A stretch of 64,000 nt of DNA from Panulirus ornatus. Taxonomy: Eukaryota; Arthropoda; Malacostraca; Decapoda; Palinuridae. Below are positions 1 through 12,005 of this stretch, piece by piece (position 1 is the stretch's first letter; each line of letters starts with the position of its first letter). The stretch is taken from the NCBI RefSeq assembly GCF_036320965.1, contig NC_092286.1, forward strand, positions 29,293,677 to 29,357,676. The letters are read 5' to 3'. The notes below the pieces were generated by a model. The model did no database searches, was not told the DNA's origin, and saw nothing but the letters and a program-made list of their open reading frames with translations. Position numbers and translations under genes: made by a program.

Positions 1-305
1 GAAGCGTTACTGTGGTAACTTATGATCATATTGAATGGGTGGAGGCGTTACTGCTTTCTCAGTCAATAAAAATGTCTTAAAGTAAGTTAAACACCAAGAT
101 TCGAACTTATTTTTTAACACTATCAGATAACAGAAGTGTGGTAGCCTTAGCTAAGCACACCTATCCACTGTCTATCCATTGTTCTGTCCACTGTCTATCC
201 ATTGTCTGTCCACTGTCTATCCACTGTCCGTCCACTGGTGGTCGCCTTTCATTATACAGTTCATGTCTTTGAGGCAATTTCTTTTTCGTGGAATGATGGT
301 AAAAG
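1..305. other. unique flank with short degenerate repeat
   Basis: I see no exon here. Positions 163-238 carry about five copies of a degenerate 14-15-bp motif built on GTCCACTGTCTATCC. The rest is unique AT-rich sequence. Confidence 0.5.
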
Positions 306-523
306 GCCTGGTAGGCAGGTGTTCTGGTAGACAGGTGTTCTGGTAGACAGGTGGTCTGGTAGACAGGTGGTCTGGTAGACAGTTGTTCTGGTAGACAGGT
401 GGTCTGGTAGACAGGTGTTCTGGTAGACAGGTGTTCTGGTAGACAGGTGGTCTGGTAGACAGGTGTTCTGGTAGACAGGTGGTCTGGTAGACAGGTGGTC
501 TGGTAGACAGGTGGTCTGGTAGA
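306..523. repeat. 16-bp minisatellite (about 13 copies)
   Basis: The unit is TGGTAGACAGGTGKTC, head to tail. Copies alternate between GTGTTC and GTGGTC. Three units make 48 bp, so the opposite strand is open as a false 16-residue periodic protein. Confidence 0.95.
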
Positions 524-762
524 CCTGGGTGGTGCGAGGGGAAGGGCTGCATCAGGTTCGACCAGACAGCCTCTCAGACCACAGACCACGGGACTGGCTC
601 TACCACAGGCCACGGGACTGGCTGGGCCACAGACGACGGAGGAGGACCCAACACATTACCTGACCGACGCCAAGAACGCCTTGGCGTCGCCACTGACGGC
701 GCGAAATGGTGAACAGATACGAGGGATACAGTTTGTTGATCTCCATCATGCTGATACAGTGG
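524..762. other. unique spacer between minisatellites
   Basis: GC-rich unique sequence with a near-duplicate of CCACGGGACTGGCT at about 588-624. A 46-codon + strand open stretch at about 633-771 lies between AG and GT dinucleotides, but I cannot match it to DUF229 or any other family. Confidence 0.4.
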
Positions 763-1113
763 CCACCATCTAGGTAGGGGCGACCATCTAGGTAGGACGA
801 CCATCTAGGTAGGGCCACCATCTAGGTAGGGCGACCATCTAGGTAGGGCGACCATCTAGGTTGGGGCGACCATCTAGGTTGGGGCGACCATCTAGGTAGG
901 GGCGACCATCTAGGTTGGGGCGACCATCTAGGTTGGGGCGACCATCTAGGTAGGGGCGACCATCTAGGTAGGGCGACCATCTAGGTTGGGCGACCATCTA
1001 GGTAGGGTCGACCATCTAGGTAGGGGCGACCATCTAGGTAGGGCGACCATCTAGGTTGGGCGGCCGTCTAGGTTGGGGCGACCATCTAGGTAGGGCGACC
1101 ATCTAGGTAGGGA
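763..1113. repeat. 17/18-bp minisatellite (about 20 copies)
   Basis: The unit is GCGACCATCTAGGTAGGG, with GGTTGG and one-base-shorter variants. Each unit contains TAGGTAGGG, which resembles a 5' splice site on the + strand. Confidence 0.95.
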
Positions 1114-1555
1114 GGGAGACGCCAGTATAGCCGGTGAAGATGAAGGAACACGGGCCAAGGATCAAGTCCATTTGCCTGTTGTTCAGCCCCCCCCAACCGG
1201 ACAGGCCTCACTCATTATGTAAATCGTCCACTTACTATGTAAATTAGTCAGTCATTATGTAAATGAGTCACTCCTTTGCCCATGTAAGAACAATTTTATT
1301 ACCTCACATTCTGATCTTCGTCATTCATTTTTTTTGCGTTATCTTGAGCTCTTAAACTTATTTTGTTTTTGGTAACATTATTTCTTTTTTTTTTTTGGTT
1401 CATTTTCTCGTATAGCAAAAAATTTTTTGTTTATGTTATCTGTCGATCATGCCGTGGCTGCTGTATGACACTTTCGACCAAAGTTTGTGGCAGCGGGCCG
1501 ACCGGCGGCCACAGGGTGGAGAACATCAGTGCCAGACGTAGGACAACTGTTGTTA

Positions 1556-1557
<2 letters not shown>
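1114..1557. other. non-repetitive stretch, no gene recognised
   Basis: Contains a short tandem of CTCATTATGTAAATC-like sequence (1211-1268) and T-rich runs (1328-1400). A GC-rich patch at 1440-1550 is open on both strands but matches no family I recognise. Confidence 0.4.

Positions 1558-1627
<70 letters not shown>
1558..1627. repeat. (TA)n microsatellite
   Basis: About 35 uninterrupted TA units directly beside the SINE relic at 1640-1745. Confidence 0.98.
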
Positions 1628-1630
<3 letters not shown>

Positions 1631-1639
1631 GTAACACCC

Positions 1640-1745
1640 AGGGGGTAGATGAACAGCTGGATTGACTGTGGACCGAATGACGCTACTAGGATTCGAACCT
1701 ATGCCATGTTCGATCCTGGGTGAATGCATCACGCTCAGGATATGT
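1640..1745 (-). mobile_element. tRNA-derived SINE relic
   Basis: Read on the minus strand there is a pol III B-box-like AGGTTCGAATCC (1689-1700) followed by unique sequence and then AGCTGTTCATC (1648-1658), which also occurs at 15779-15789 in another SINE-like element. The A-box is not convincing, so this is probably a 5'-decayed copy. Confidence 0.5.
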
Positions 1746-3150
1746 TTTAGATTTCTGATGTTCTTAATTTAATGTTACCTTTTGTGTGTATCTTTAATGC
1801 ATAATTACATTGGAACGTGTATCTTTGATGCATAATTACATTGGAACGTGTGTCTTTAATGTATGATTACTTTGGAATGTGTGTCTTTAATGTATAATTA
1901 CATTGGAATGTGTGTCTTTAATGCATAATTACATTGTGATATGTGTCTTTAATGTATGATCACATTGGAATGTGTCTTTAATGTATAATTACATTGGAAT
2001 GTGTGTCTTTAATGTATAATTACATTGGAATGTGTGTCTTTTATGTATAACTACATTGGAATGTGTCTTTAATGAATAATTACATTGGAATGTGTGTGTA
2101 ATGTATGATTACATTGGAAGTGTGTCTTTAATGTATAATTACATTGGAATGTGAGTCTTTTATGTATAACTACATTGGAATGTGTCTAATGAATAATTAC
2201 ATTGGAATGTGTGTAATGTATGATTACATTGGAATGTGTCTTTAATGTATAATCACATTGGAATGTGTTTCTTTAATGTATAATTACATTGGAAAGTGTG
2301 TCTTTAATGTATAACTACATTGTAATATGTGTCTTTAATGTATAATCACATTGGAATGTGTCTTTAATGTATAATTACATTGGAATGTGTGTCTTTAATG
2401 TATAATTACATTGGAATGTGTGTCTTTTATGTATAACTACATTGGAATGTGTCTTTAATTACATTGGGATATGTGTCTTAGATTCACAATTACATTGGAA
2501 TGTGTGTCTTTAATGTCTGATTTCATTGGAATGTGTCTTTAATGAATAATTACATTGGAATGTGTGTGTAATGTATGATTAAATTGGAAGCGTGTCTTTA
2601 ATGTATAATTACATTGGAATGTGTGTCTTTTATGTATAACTACATTGGAATGTGTCTAATGAATAATTGCATTGGAATGTGTGTAATGTATGATTACATT
2701 GGAATGTGTCTTTAATGTATAATCACATTGGAATGTGTTTCTTTAGTGTATAATTACATTGGAAAGTGTGTCTTTAATGTATAACTACATTAGCATGTGT
2801 CTTTAATTACATTGGGATATGTGTCTTAGATTCACAATTACATTGGAATGTGTGTCTTTAATGTCTGATTACATTGGAATGTGTCTTTAATGTATTATTA
2901 CACTGGAATGTGTGTCTTGAATGTGTAGTTACATTGGGATGTGTGTCTTTAATATACAAATACACTGGATTGTGTTTTTAATGCATAATTACATTGGAAT
3001 GTGTGTCTTTAACGTATAATTACAGTGGAATGTGTCTTTGATTTATAATTACATTGGGATGTGTGTCTTAGATTTGCACTTACGTTGGAATGTGTGTCTT
3101 TAATGTATAATTACATTGGAATGAGGTCTTTAATGTATAATTACATTGGA

Positions 3151-3151
<1 letters not shown>

Positions 3152-3198
<47 letters not shown>
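3152..3198. repeat. (GT)n microsatellite inside the 31-bp array
   Basis: About 23 GT units expanded from the TGTGTG part of one minisatellite unit. Confidence 0.97.
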
Positions 3199-3201
<3 letters not shown>

Positions 3202-3470
3202 GTATAATTACATTGGAAGTGTGTCTTTAATGTATGATTACCTTGGAATGTGTGTCTTTAATGTATGATTACATTGGAATATGTCTTTAATGTATAATTA
3301 CATTGGAATGTGTGTCTTTAATGTATGATTACCTTGGAATGTGTATCTTTATTGTATAATTACATTGGAATGTGTATCTTTAATGTATGATTACATTGGA
3401 AGTGTGTCTTTAATGTATAATTACATTGTAATATGTGTCTTTAATGTATAATCACATTGTAATATGTGTC

Positions 3471-3487
3471 GTGACGCAGGTTCACGG
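3471..3487 (+). other. duplicated exon-1 splice acceptor (decoy)
   Basis: The 17-bp string GTGACGCAGGTTCACGG is identical to 3697-3713, the acceptor plus first eight bases of exon 1, and is preceded by the same TAATATGTGTC. After it the sequence returns to minisatellite. If spliced here, the frame would meet a TGA after four codons (F-T-D-V-stop). Confidence 0.85.
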
Positions 3488-3705
3488 ATGTATGATTACA
3501 TTGGAATATGTCTTTAATGTATAATTACATTGGAATGTGTGTCTTTAATGTATGATTACCTTGGAATGTGTATCTTTATTGTATAATTACATTGGAATGT
3601 GTATCTTTAATGTATAATTACATTGGAATGTGTCTTTAATGTATAATTACATTGGATTGTGTGTCTTTAATGTATAATTACATTATAATATGTGTCGTGA
3701 CGCAG

Positions 3706-3822
3706 GTTCACGGCCATCCGGGGAACGCAGCAGGGCAAGCAGGAGGAACGACTTCCCTTCATGTCCATTGTCTTGCCCAACACCTTCAAGACCACCTACC
3801 CTTCTGCTGCTGACAACGTCAG
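3706..3822 (+). CDS. DUF229 protein, internal exon 1 of 5 in the window
   Basis: The 117-bp exon begins with the last base of a split codon, reads 38 complete codons starting FTAIRGTQQGKQEERLPFMS, and ends with the first two bases of an Arg codon completed by the next exon. EERLPFMSIVLP matches the conserved EERLPF segment of DUF229, which in family members follows an Asp-His-Gly metal-site motif; that motif would be in the preceding exon, outside the window. The donor is AG|GTTAGT. The acceptor is GACGCAG with a poor pyrimidine tract, because the 31-bp minisatellite runs to within about 12 bp of the exon. A copy of this exon edge lies 226 bp upstream. The frame is certain from the phase match to the next exon; the family call is strong. 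Confidence 0.85.
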
Positions 3823-3848
3823 GTTAGTCGAGCGCGGCGCCCTCATGT

Positions 3849-4091
3849 AGGAGGCGCAGGAGGAGGAGGAGGAGGAGGAGGAGGCGCAGGAGGAGGAGGA
3901 GGAGGAGGAGGAGCAGGAGGCGGAGGAGGAGGAGCAGCAGCAGCAGCAGGAGGAGGAGGAGGAGGTGCAGGAGAAGGAGGAGGAGGAGGAGGAGCAGGAG
4001 GCGCAGGAGGAGGAGGAGCAGGAGGTGCAGGAGGAGGAGGAGGAGGAGGAGGTGGAGGAGGAGGCGCAGGAGGAGGAGTAGGAGGAGGAGC
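3849..4091. repeat. (AGG/AGC)n purine-rich tract
   Basis: Imperfect GGA triplets with GCA, GCG and GTG interruptions, including (CAG)5-like runs. All + strand frames stay open only because of the triplet composition. Confidence 0.95.
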
Positions 4092-4106
4092 AAACTCGTT
4101 AGGACC

Positions 4107-5775
4107 AGCTGGTGGGTGTAGCACCACCTGACTCTAGGTTAGGTGGGTGTAGCGCCTGCTGGCCCTATGTTAGGTGGGTGTAGCACCTACTGACCCTATG
4201 TTAAGTGGGTGTAGCACCTGCTGGCCCTATGTTGGGTGGGTGTAGCACCTGCTGACCCTATGTTGGGTGGGTGTAGCACCTGCTAACCTTATGTTGGGTG
4301 GGTGTAGCACCTGCTGACCCTATGTTGGGTGGGTGTAGCAGCTGCTGACCCTATGTTGGGTGGGTGTGGCACCTGCTGACCCTATGTTGGGTGGGTGTAG
4401 CACCTGCTGACCCTATGTTGGGTGGGTGTGGCACCTGCTGGCCCTATGTTGGGTGGGTGTGGCACCTGCTGACCCTATGTTGGGTGGGTGTAGCACCTGC
4501 TGGCCCTATGTTAGGTGGGTGTAGCGCCTGCTGGCCCTATGTTAGGTGGGTGTAGCGCCTGCTGGCCCTATGTTAGGTGGGTGTAGCACCTGCTGACCCT
4601 ATGTTAGGTGGGTGTAGCACCTGCTGACCCTATGTTGGGTGGGTGTGGCACCTGCTGACCCTATGTTGGGTGGGTGTGGCACCTGCTGACCCTATGTTGG
4701 GTGGGTGTAGCAGCTGCTGACCCTATGTTAAGTGGGTGTAGCACCTGCTGACCCTATGTTGGGTGGGTGTAGCACCTGCTGACCCTATGTTGGGTGGGTG
4801 TAGCACCTGCTGACCCTATGTTAAGTGGGTGTGGCACCTGCTGACCCTGTGTTGGGTGGGTGTGGCACCTGCTGACCCTATGTTAAGTGGGTGTAGCACC
4901 TGCTGACCCTATGTTGGGTGGGTGTAGCACCTGCTGACCCTATGTTGGGTGGGTGTAGCAGCTGCTGACCCTATGTTGGGTGGGTGTAGCACCTGCTGAC
5001 CCTATGTTAAGTGGGTGTAGCACCTGCTGACCCTATGTTGGGTGGGTGTAGCACCTGCTGACCCTATGTTGGGTGGGTGTAGCACCTGCTGACCCTATGT
5101 TGGGTGGGTGTAGCACCTGCTGACCCTATGTTGGGTGGGTGTGGCACCTGCTGACCCTATGTTGGGTGGGTGTAGCACCTGCTGACCCTATGTTAAGTGG
5201 GTGTAGCAGCTGCTGACCCTATGTTGGGTGGGTGTAGCAGCTACTGACCCTATGTTAAGTGGGTGTAGCACCTGCTGACCATATGTTGGGTGGGTGTAGC
5301 ACCTGCTGACCCTATGTTGGGTGGGTGTAGCACCTGCTGACCATATGTTGGGTGGGTGTAGCACCTGCTAACCTTATGTTGGGTGGGTGTAGCACCTGCT
5401 GACCCTATGTTGGGTGGGTGTAGCAGCTGCTGACCCTATGTTGGGTGGGTGTGGCACCTGCTGACCCTATGTTGGGTGGGTGTAGCACCTGCTGACCCTA
5501 TGTTGGGTGGGTGTAGCACCTGCTGGCCCTATGTTGGGTGGGTGTAGCACCTGCTGACCCTATGTTGGGTGGGTGTAGCAGCTGCTGACCCTATGTTAAG
5601 TGGGTGTAGCACCTGCTGACCCTATGTTGGGTGGGTGTAGCACTACCTGACCATATGTAGGGTGGGTGTAGCACCACCTGACCATATGTTGGGTGGGTGT
5701 AGCACCACCTGACCATATGTTGTGTGGGTGTAGCACCTGCTGACCATATATTGTGTGGGTGTAGCAAAAGCTGAC
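4107..5775. repeat. 31-bp minisatellite (about 54 copies) in intron 1
   Basis: The unit is built on GTGTAGCACCTGCTGACCCT then ATGTTGGGTGG. Recurrent variants are AAGTGG for GGGTGG, GTGGCACC for GTAGCACC, GCAGCTGC and CTGGCCC. The right end degrades into ACCACCTGACCATATG units. Confidence 0.97.
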
Positions 5776-5807
5776 CAATATGAACTTTCTTTTTTCTTGT
5801 CTGAAGG

Positions 5808-5840
5808 CTCGCCCTTATCTCGCCCTTATCTCGCCCTTAT
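5808..5840 (+). repeat. three perfect 11-bp repeats forming the exon-2 pyrimidine tract
   Basis: CTCGCCCTTAT occurs at 5808-5818, 5819-5829 and 5830-5840, immediately followed by CTCCACAG, the exon-2 acceptor. Confidence 0.95.
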
Positions 5841-5848
5841 CTCCACAG

Positions 5849-5969
5849 GGTGAACACCCATCGCCTGACGACGCCCTTCGACCTGTACCCCACCATGCAA
5901 GACGTCCTCCACTTCTCTGGGGCGCGGCTGGGCCGGGTCTCCGACAGAGGCATATCCTTCTTCAGCCAG
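5849..5969 (+). CDS. DUF229 protein, internal exon 2 of 5 in the window
   Basis: The 121-bp exon supplies the third base of the split Arg codon and then 40 codons, VNTHRLTTPFDLYPTMQDVL followed by HFSGARLGRVSDRGISFFSQ. HRLTTPFDLYPT and RGISFF are hallmark DUF229 segments. In alkaline-phosphatase-fold enzymes the equivalent region follows the last metal-binding residues and leads to a disulfide-rich C-terminal part. The acceptor is CTCCACAG, preceded by three perfect 11-bp pyrimidine-rich repeats; the donor is CAG|GTCAGC. The exon ends on a whole codon, in phase with exon 3. It is followed by a 9.4-kb intron largely made of LINE sequence. Confidence 0.88.
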
Positions 5970-6064
5970 GTCAGCATCTGGTGCCTCCTGGCCACTGAAC
6001 GATAATGGGTCATACCCGTAGATAAGAAGATAAGAAAAGGGGTTGGGGTGGGTGGGAGGTTCCC

Positions 6065-9000
6065 AACGCCACCCCGCCACATATGAAATACCATCCCCCT
6101 CCCCCCGCATGTGCGCGAGGTAGCGCTAGGAAAAGACAACAAAGGCCCCATTCGTTCACACTCAGTCTCTAGCTGTCACGTAATAATGCACCGAAACCAC
6201 AGCTCTCTTTCCACATCCAGGCCCCACAGAACTTTCCATGGTTTACCCCAGACGCTTCACATGCCCTGGTTCAATCCATTGACAGCACGTCGACCCCGGT
6301 ATACCACATCGTTCCAATTCACTCTATTCCTTGCACGCCTTTCACCCTCCTGCATGTTCAGGCCCCGATCACTCAAAATCTTTTTCACTCCATCTTTCCA
6401 CCTCCGATTTGGTCTCCCACTTCTCGTTCCTTCCACCTCCGACACATATATCCTCTTTGTCAATCTTTCCTCACTCATTCTCTCCATGTGCCCAAACCAT
6501 TTCAAAACACCCTCTTCTGCTCTCTCAACCACACTCTTTTTATTACCACACATCTCTTTTACCCTTTCATTACTTACTTGATCAAACCACCTCACACCAC
6601 ACATTGTCCTCAAACATCTCATTTCCAGCACATCCACCCTCCTTCGCACAACTCTATATATAGCCCACGCCTCGCAACCATACAGCATTGTTGGAACCAC
6701 TATTCCTTCAAACATACCCATTTTTGCGTTCCGAGATAATGTTCTCGACTTCCATACATTCTTCAACTCTCTCCGAACTTTCGCCCCCTCCCCCACCCTA
6801 TGATTCACTTCCGCTTCCATGGTTCCATCCGCTGCCAGATCCACTCCCAGATATCTAAAACACTTCACTTACTCCAGTTTTTCTCCATTCAAACTTACCT
6901 CCCGATTGATTTGTCCCTCAACCCTACTGTACTAATAACCTTGTTCTTATTCACATTTGCTCTCGGCTTTCTTCTTTCACACACTTTACCAAACTCAGTC
7001 ACCAGCTTCTGCAGTTTCTTACACGAATCAGCCACCAGTGCTGTATTATCAGCGAACAACTGACTCGCTTCCCAAGCTCTCTCATTCATAACAGACTGCA
7101 TACTTGCCCCTCTTTCCAAAACTCTTGCATTCACCTCCCTAACCACCCCCATCCATAAACAAATTAAACAACCATGGAGACATCACGCACCCCTGCCGCA
7201 AACCGACATTCACTGAGAACCAATCACTTTCCTCTCTTCCTACTCGTACACATGCCTTACATCCTCGATAAAAACCTTTCACTGCTTCTAACAACTTGCC
7301 TCCCACACCATATATTCTTAATACCGTCCACAGGGCATCTCTATCATCTCTATCAAATGCCCTCTCCAGATCCATAAATGCTACATACAAATCCATTTGC
7401 TTTTCTAAGTATTTCTCACATACATTCTTCAAAGCAAACACCTGATCCACACATCCTCTACCACTTCTGAAACCACACTGCTCTTCCCCAATCTGATACT
7501 CTGTACATGCCTTCACCCTCTCCATCAATACCCTCCCATATAATTTCCCAGGAATACTCAACAAACTTATACCTCTGTAATTTGAGCACTCACTCTTATC
7601 CCCTTTGCCTTTGTACAATGTCACTATGCATGCATTCCGCCAATCCTCAGGCACCTCACCATGAGTCATACATACATTAAATAACCTTACCAACCAGTCA
7701 ACAACACAGTCACTCCCTTTTTTAATCACTTCCACTGCAAAATCATACAAACCGGCCACCTTGCCAGCTTTCATCTTCCGCAAAGCTTTTACTACCTCTA
7801 ATTTGTTTACCAAATCATTCTCCCTAACCCTTTCACTTTGCACACCACCTCGACCAAAATACCCTATATCTGCCACTCTATCATCAAACACATTCAACAA
7901 ACCTTCAATATACTCACTCCATCTCCTCACATCATCACTACTTGTTCTCACCTCCCATTAGCCCCCTTCACTGGTGTTCCCATTTGTTCCCTCGTCTTAC
8001 GCACTTTATTTACCTCCTTCCAAAACGGCTTTTCATTCTCCCTAAAATTTAATGATACTCTCTCACCCCAACTCTCATTTGCCCTCTTTTTCACCTCTTG
8101 CACCTTTCTCTTGACCTCCTGCCTCTTTCTTTTATACATCATCCAGCCATTTGCATTATTTCCCTGCAAAAATCGTCCAAATGCCTCTCTCTTCTCTTTC
8201 ACTAATACTCTTACTTCTTCATCCCACCACTCACTACCCTTACTAATCTGCCCACCTCCCACGCTTCTTATGCCACAAACATCTTTTGCGCAAGCCATCA
8301 CTGCTTCCCTAAATACATCCAATTCCTACCCCACTCCCCTTACGTCCTTTGTTCTCACCTTTTTCTATTCTCTATTCAGTCCCTCCTGGTACTTCTTCAC
8401 ACAAGCCTCCTTCCCAAGCTCACTTACTCTCACCACTCTCTTCACCCCAACATTCTCTCTTTTTTTCTGAAAACCTCTACAAATCTTCACCTTCGCCTCC
8501 ACAAGATAATCAGACATCCCTCCAGTTGCATCTCTCAGCACATTAACATCCAAAAGTCTCTCTTTCACGCACCTATCAATTAACACGTAATCCAATAACG
8601 CTCTCTGGCCATCTCTCCTACTTACATACGTATACTTTTGTAGATCTTTCTTTTTAAACTAGGTATTCCCAATCACCAGTCCCTTTTCAGCACATAAATC
8701 TACAAGCTCTTCACCATTTCCATTTACAACACTGAACACCCCATGTATACCAATTATCCCCTCAACTGCCACATTACTCACCTTTGCATTCAAATCACCC
8801 ATCACTATAACCCGGTCTCGTGCATCAAAACTACTAACACACTCACTCAGCTGCTCAGCTGCTCCCAAAACACTTGCCTCTCATGATCTTTCTTCTCGTG
8901 CCCAGGTGCATATGCACCAATAATCACTCATCTCTCTCCATCAACTTTCAGTTTAACCCATATCAATCTAGAGTTAACTTTCTTACACTATCACATACTC

Positions 9001-9396
9001 CCACAACTCCTGTTTCAGGAGTAGTGCTACTCCTTCCCTTGCTCTTGTCCTCTCACCAACCCCTGACTTTGCTCCCAAGACATTCCCAAACCACTCTTTT
9101 CCTTTGCCCTTGAGCTTCTTTCACTTAGAGCCAAAACATCCAGGTTCCTTTCCTCAAACATACTACCTATCTCTCCTTTTTTCTCATCTTAGTTACATCC
9201 ATACACATTTAGACACCCCAATCTGAGCCTTCGAGGAGGATGAGCACTCCCCGCGTGACTCCTTCTTCTGTTTCCCCTTTTAAAAAGTTGAAGTACAAGG
9301 AGGGGAGGGTTTCTAGCCCCCCGCTCCCGTCCCCTTTAGTCGCCTTCTACGACACGTGAGGAATGCGTGGGAAGTATTCTTTCTCCCCTATCCCCC

Positions 9397-9400
<4 letters not shown>
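6065..9400 (-). mobile_element. LINE copy A, RTE-like, near full length but dead
   Basis: On the minus strand the 5' end is at about 9400, against a (TA)n, and the 3' region fades near 6065. Endonuclease pieces (GDLNAKV near 8780-8800; DYVLIDR near 8585), reverse transcriptase (FMDLERAFDR near 7370; GLRQGCVMSPWLFNLFM near 7190) and the C-terminal KWFGHMERM segment (near 6490) appear in the right order but in at least six frame-shifted pieces. The catalytic motif reads FADN instead of FADD (near 7045-7060). Clade assignment as RTE-like rests on the apurinic-type endonuclease plus RT in one about 1,000-residue protein and is inference. Confidence 0.9.

Positions 9401-9460
<60 letters not shown>
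9401..9460. repeat. (TA)n microsatellite at the LINE A 5' end
   Basis: About 30 TA units exactly abutting the LINE A 5' end. Confidence 0.97.
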
Positions 9461-9466
<6 letters not shown>

Positions 9467-9467
9467 T

Positions 9468-9825
<358 letters not shown>

Positions 9826-9882
<57 letters not shown>
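9826..9882. repeat. (CA)n microsatellite
   Basis: About 28 CA units, followed by TATATATTTATT. Confidence 0.97.
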
Positions 9883-9890
<8 letters not shown>

Positions 9891-9898
9891 TTATTATC

Positions 9899-11309
<1,411 letters not shown>

Positions 11310-11369
11310 TATGTATATATATGTATGTGTGTGTGTGTGTGTATATGTGCGTATGTATGTGTGTGTGTG

Positions 11370-11447
<78 letters not shown>
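11310..11447. repeat. compound TATG/GT/TA microsatellite at the LINE C 5' end
   Basis: Mixed ATGT and GT repeats to about 11377, then about 35 TA units up to the LINE start. Confidence 0.95.
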
Positions 11448-11451
<4 letters not shown>

Positions 11452-11576
11452 CCCTGGGGATAGGGGTGAAAGAATACTTCCCACGCATTCCTCGCGTGTC
11501 GTAGAAAGCGACTAGAGGGGACGGGAGCGGGGGGCCAGAAATCCTCCCCTCCTTGTATTTTTTTTAACTTTCTAAA

Positions 11577-12005
11577 ATGGGAAACAGAAGAAGGAGTCAC
11601 GCGGGGAGTGCTCATCCTCCTCGAAGGCTCAGATTGGGGTGCCTAAATGTGTGTGGATGTAACCAAGATGTGAAAAAAGGAGAGATAGTTAGTATGTTTG
11701 AGGAAAGGAACCTGGATGTTTTGGCTCTGAGTGAAACGAAGCTCAAGGGTAAAGGGGAAGAGTGGTTTGGGAATGTCTTGGAAGTAAAGTCAGGGGTTAG
11801 TGAGAAGACAAGAGCAAGGGAAGGAGTAGCAATACTCCTGAAACAGGAGTTGTGGGAGTATGTGATAGAGTGTAAGAAAGTAAATTCTCGATTAATATGG
11901 GTAAAACTGAAAGTTGATGGAGAGAGATGGGTGATTATTGGTGCATATGCACCTGGGCATGAGAAGAAAGATCATGAGGCAAGTGTTTTGGGAGCAGCTG
12001 AATGA
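11577..12005 (+). pseudogene. LINE C ORF, endonuclease N-terminal part
   Basis: 142 codons starting MGNRRRSHAGSAHPPRRLRL. The first half of an apurinic-type endonuclease domain is visible: GCLNVCG (N ligand region), LDVLALSETKLKG (conserved Glu in SETK) and WVIIGAYAPG. The frame is lost near 11975-11980, where about 2 bp appear deleted relative to the continuation in the other frame, so the protein ends in an aberrant tail at TGA 12003-12005. In an active copy this domain nicks target DNA for target-primed reverse transcription. Confidence 0.85.

Larger units (their letters stand above)
1783..3694. repeat. 31-bp minisatellite (about 60 copies)
   Basis: The AT-rich unit is built on TCTTTAATGTATAATTACAT followed by TGGAATGTGTG, with 25-31-bp variants. 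A (GT)n expansion sits inside at 3152-3198. Blocks recur at long range: a variant series near 2071-2320 returns 470 bp later. The array is interrupted at 3471-3487 by a copy of the exon-1 acceptor and ends at the real acceptor. Confidence 0.95.
3823..5848 (+). other. intron 1 of the DUF229 gene
   Basis: GT-AG intron bounded by GTTAGT and CTCCACAG. It consists almost wholly of a (GGA)n-type tract and a 31-bp minisatellite. Confidence 0.85.

Noticed and set aside
633..771. Possible exon between CCACAG and TAGGTAGGG
   Set aside because: A 46-codon open stretch, but the last codon before the donor-like GT is TAG, it does not resemble DUF229, and the donor is a minisatellite unit.
6111..8470. Plus-strand frames over LINE copy A (Ser/Pro/His-rich)
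   Set aside because: They are antisense shadows of the LINE coding sequence.
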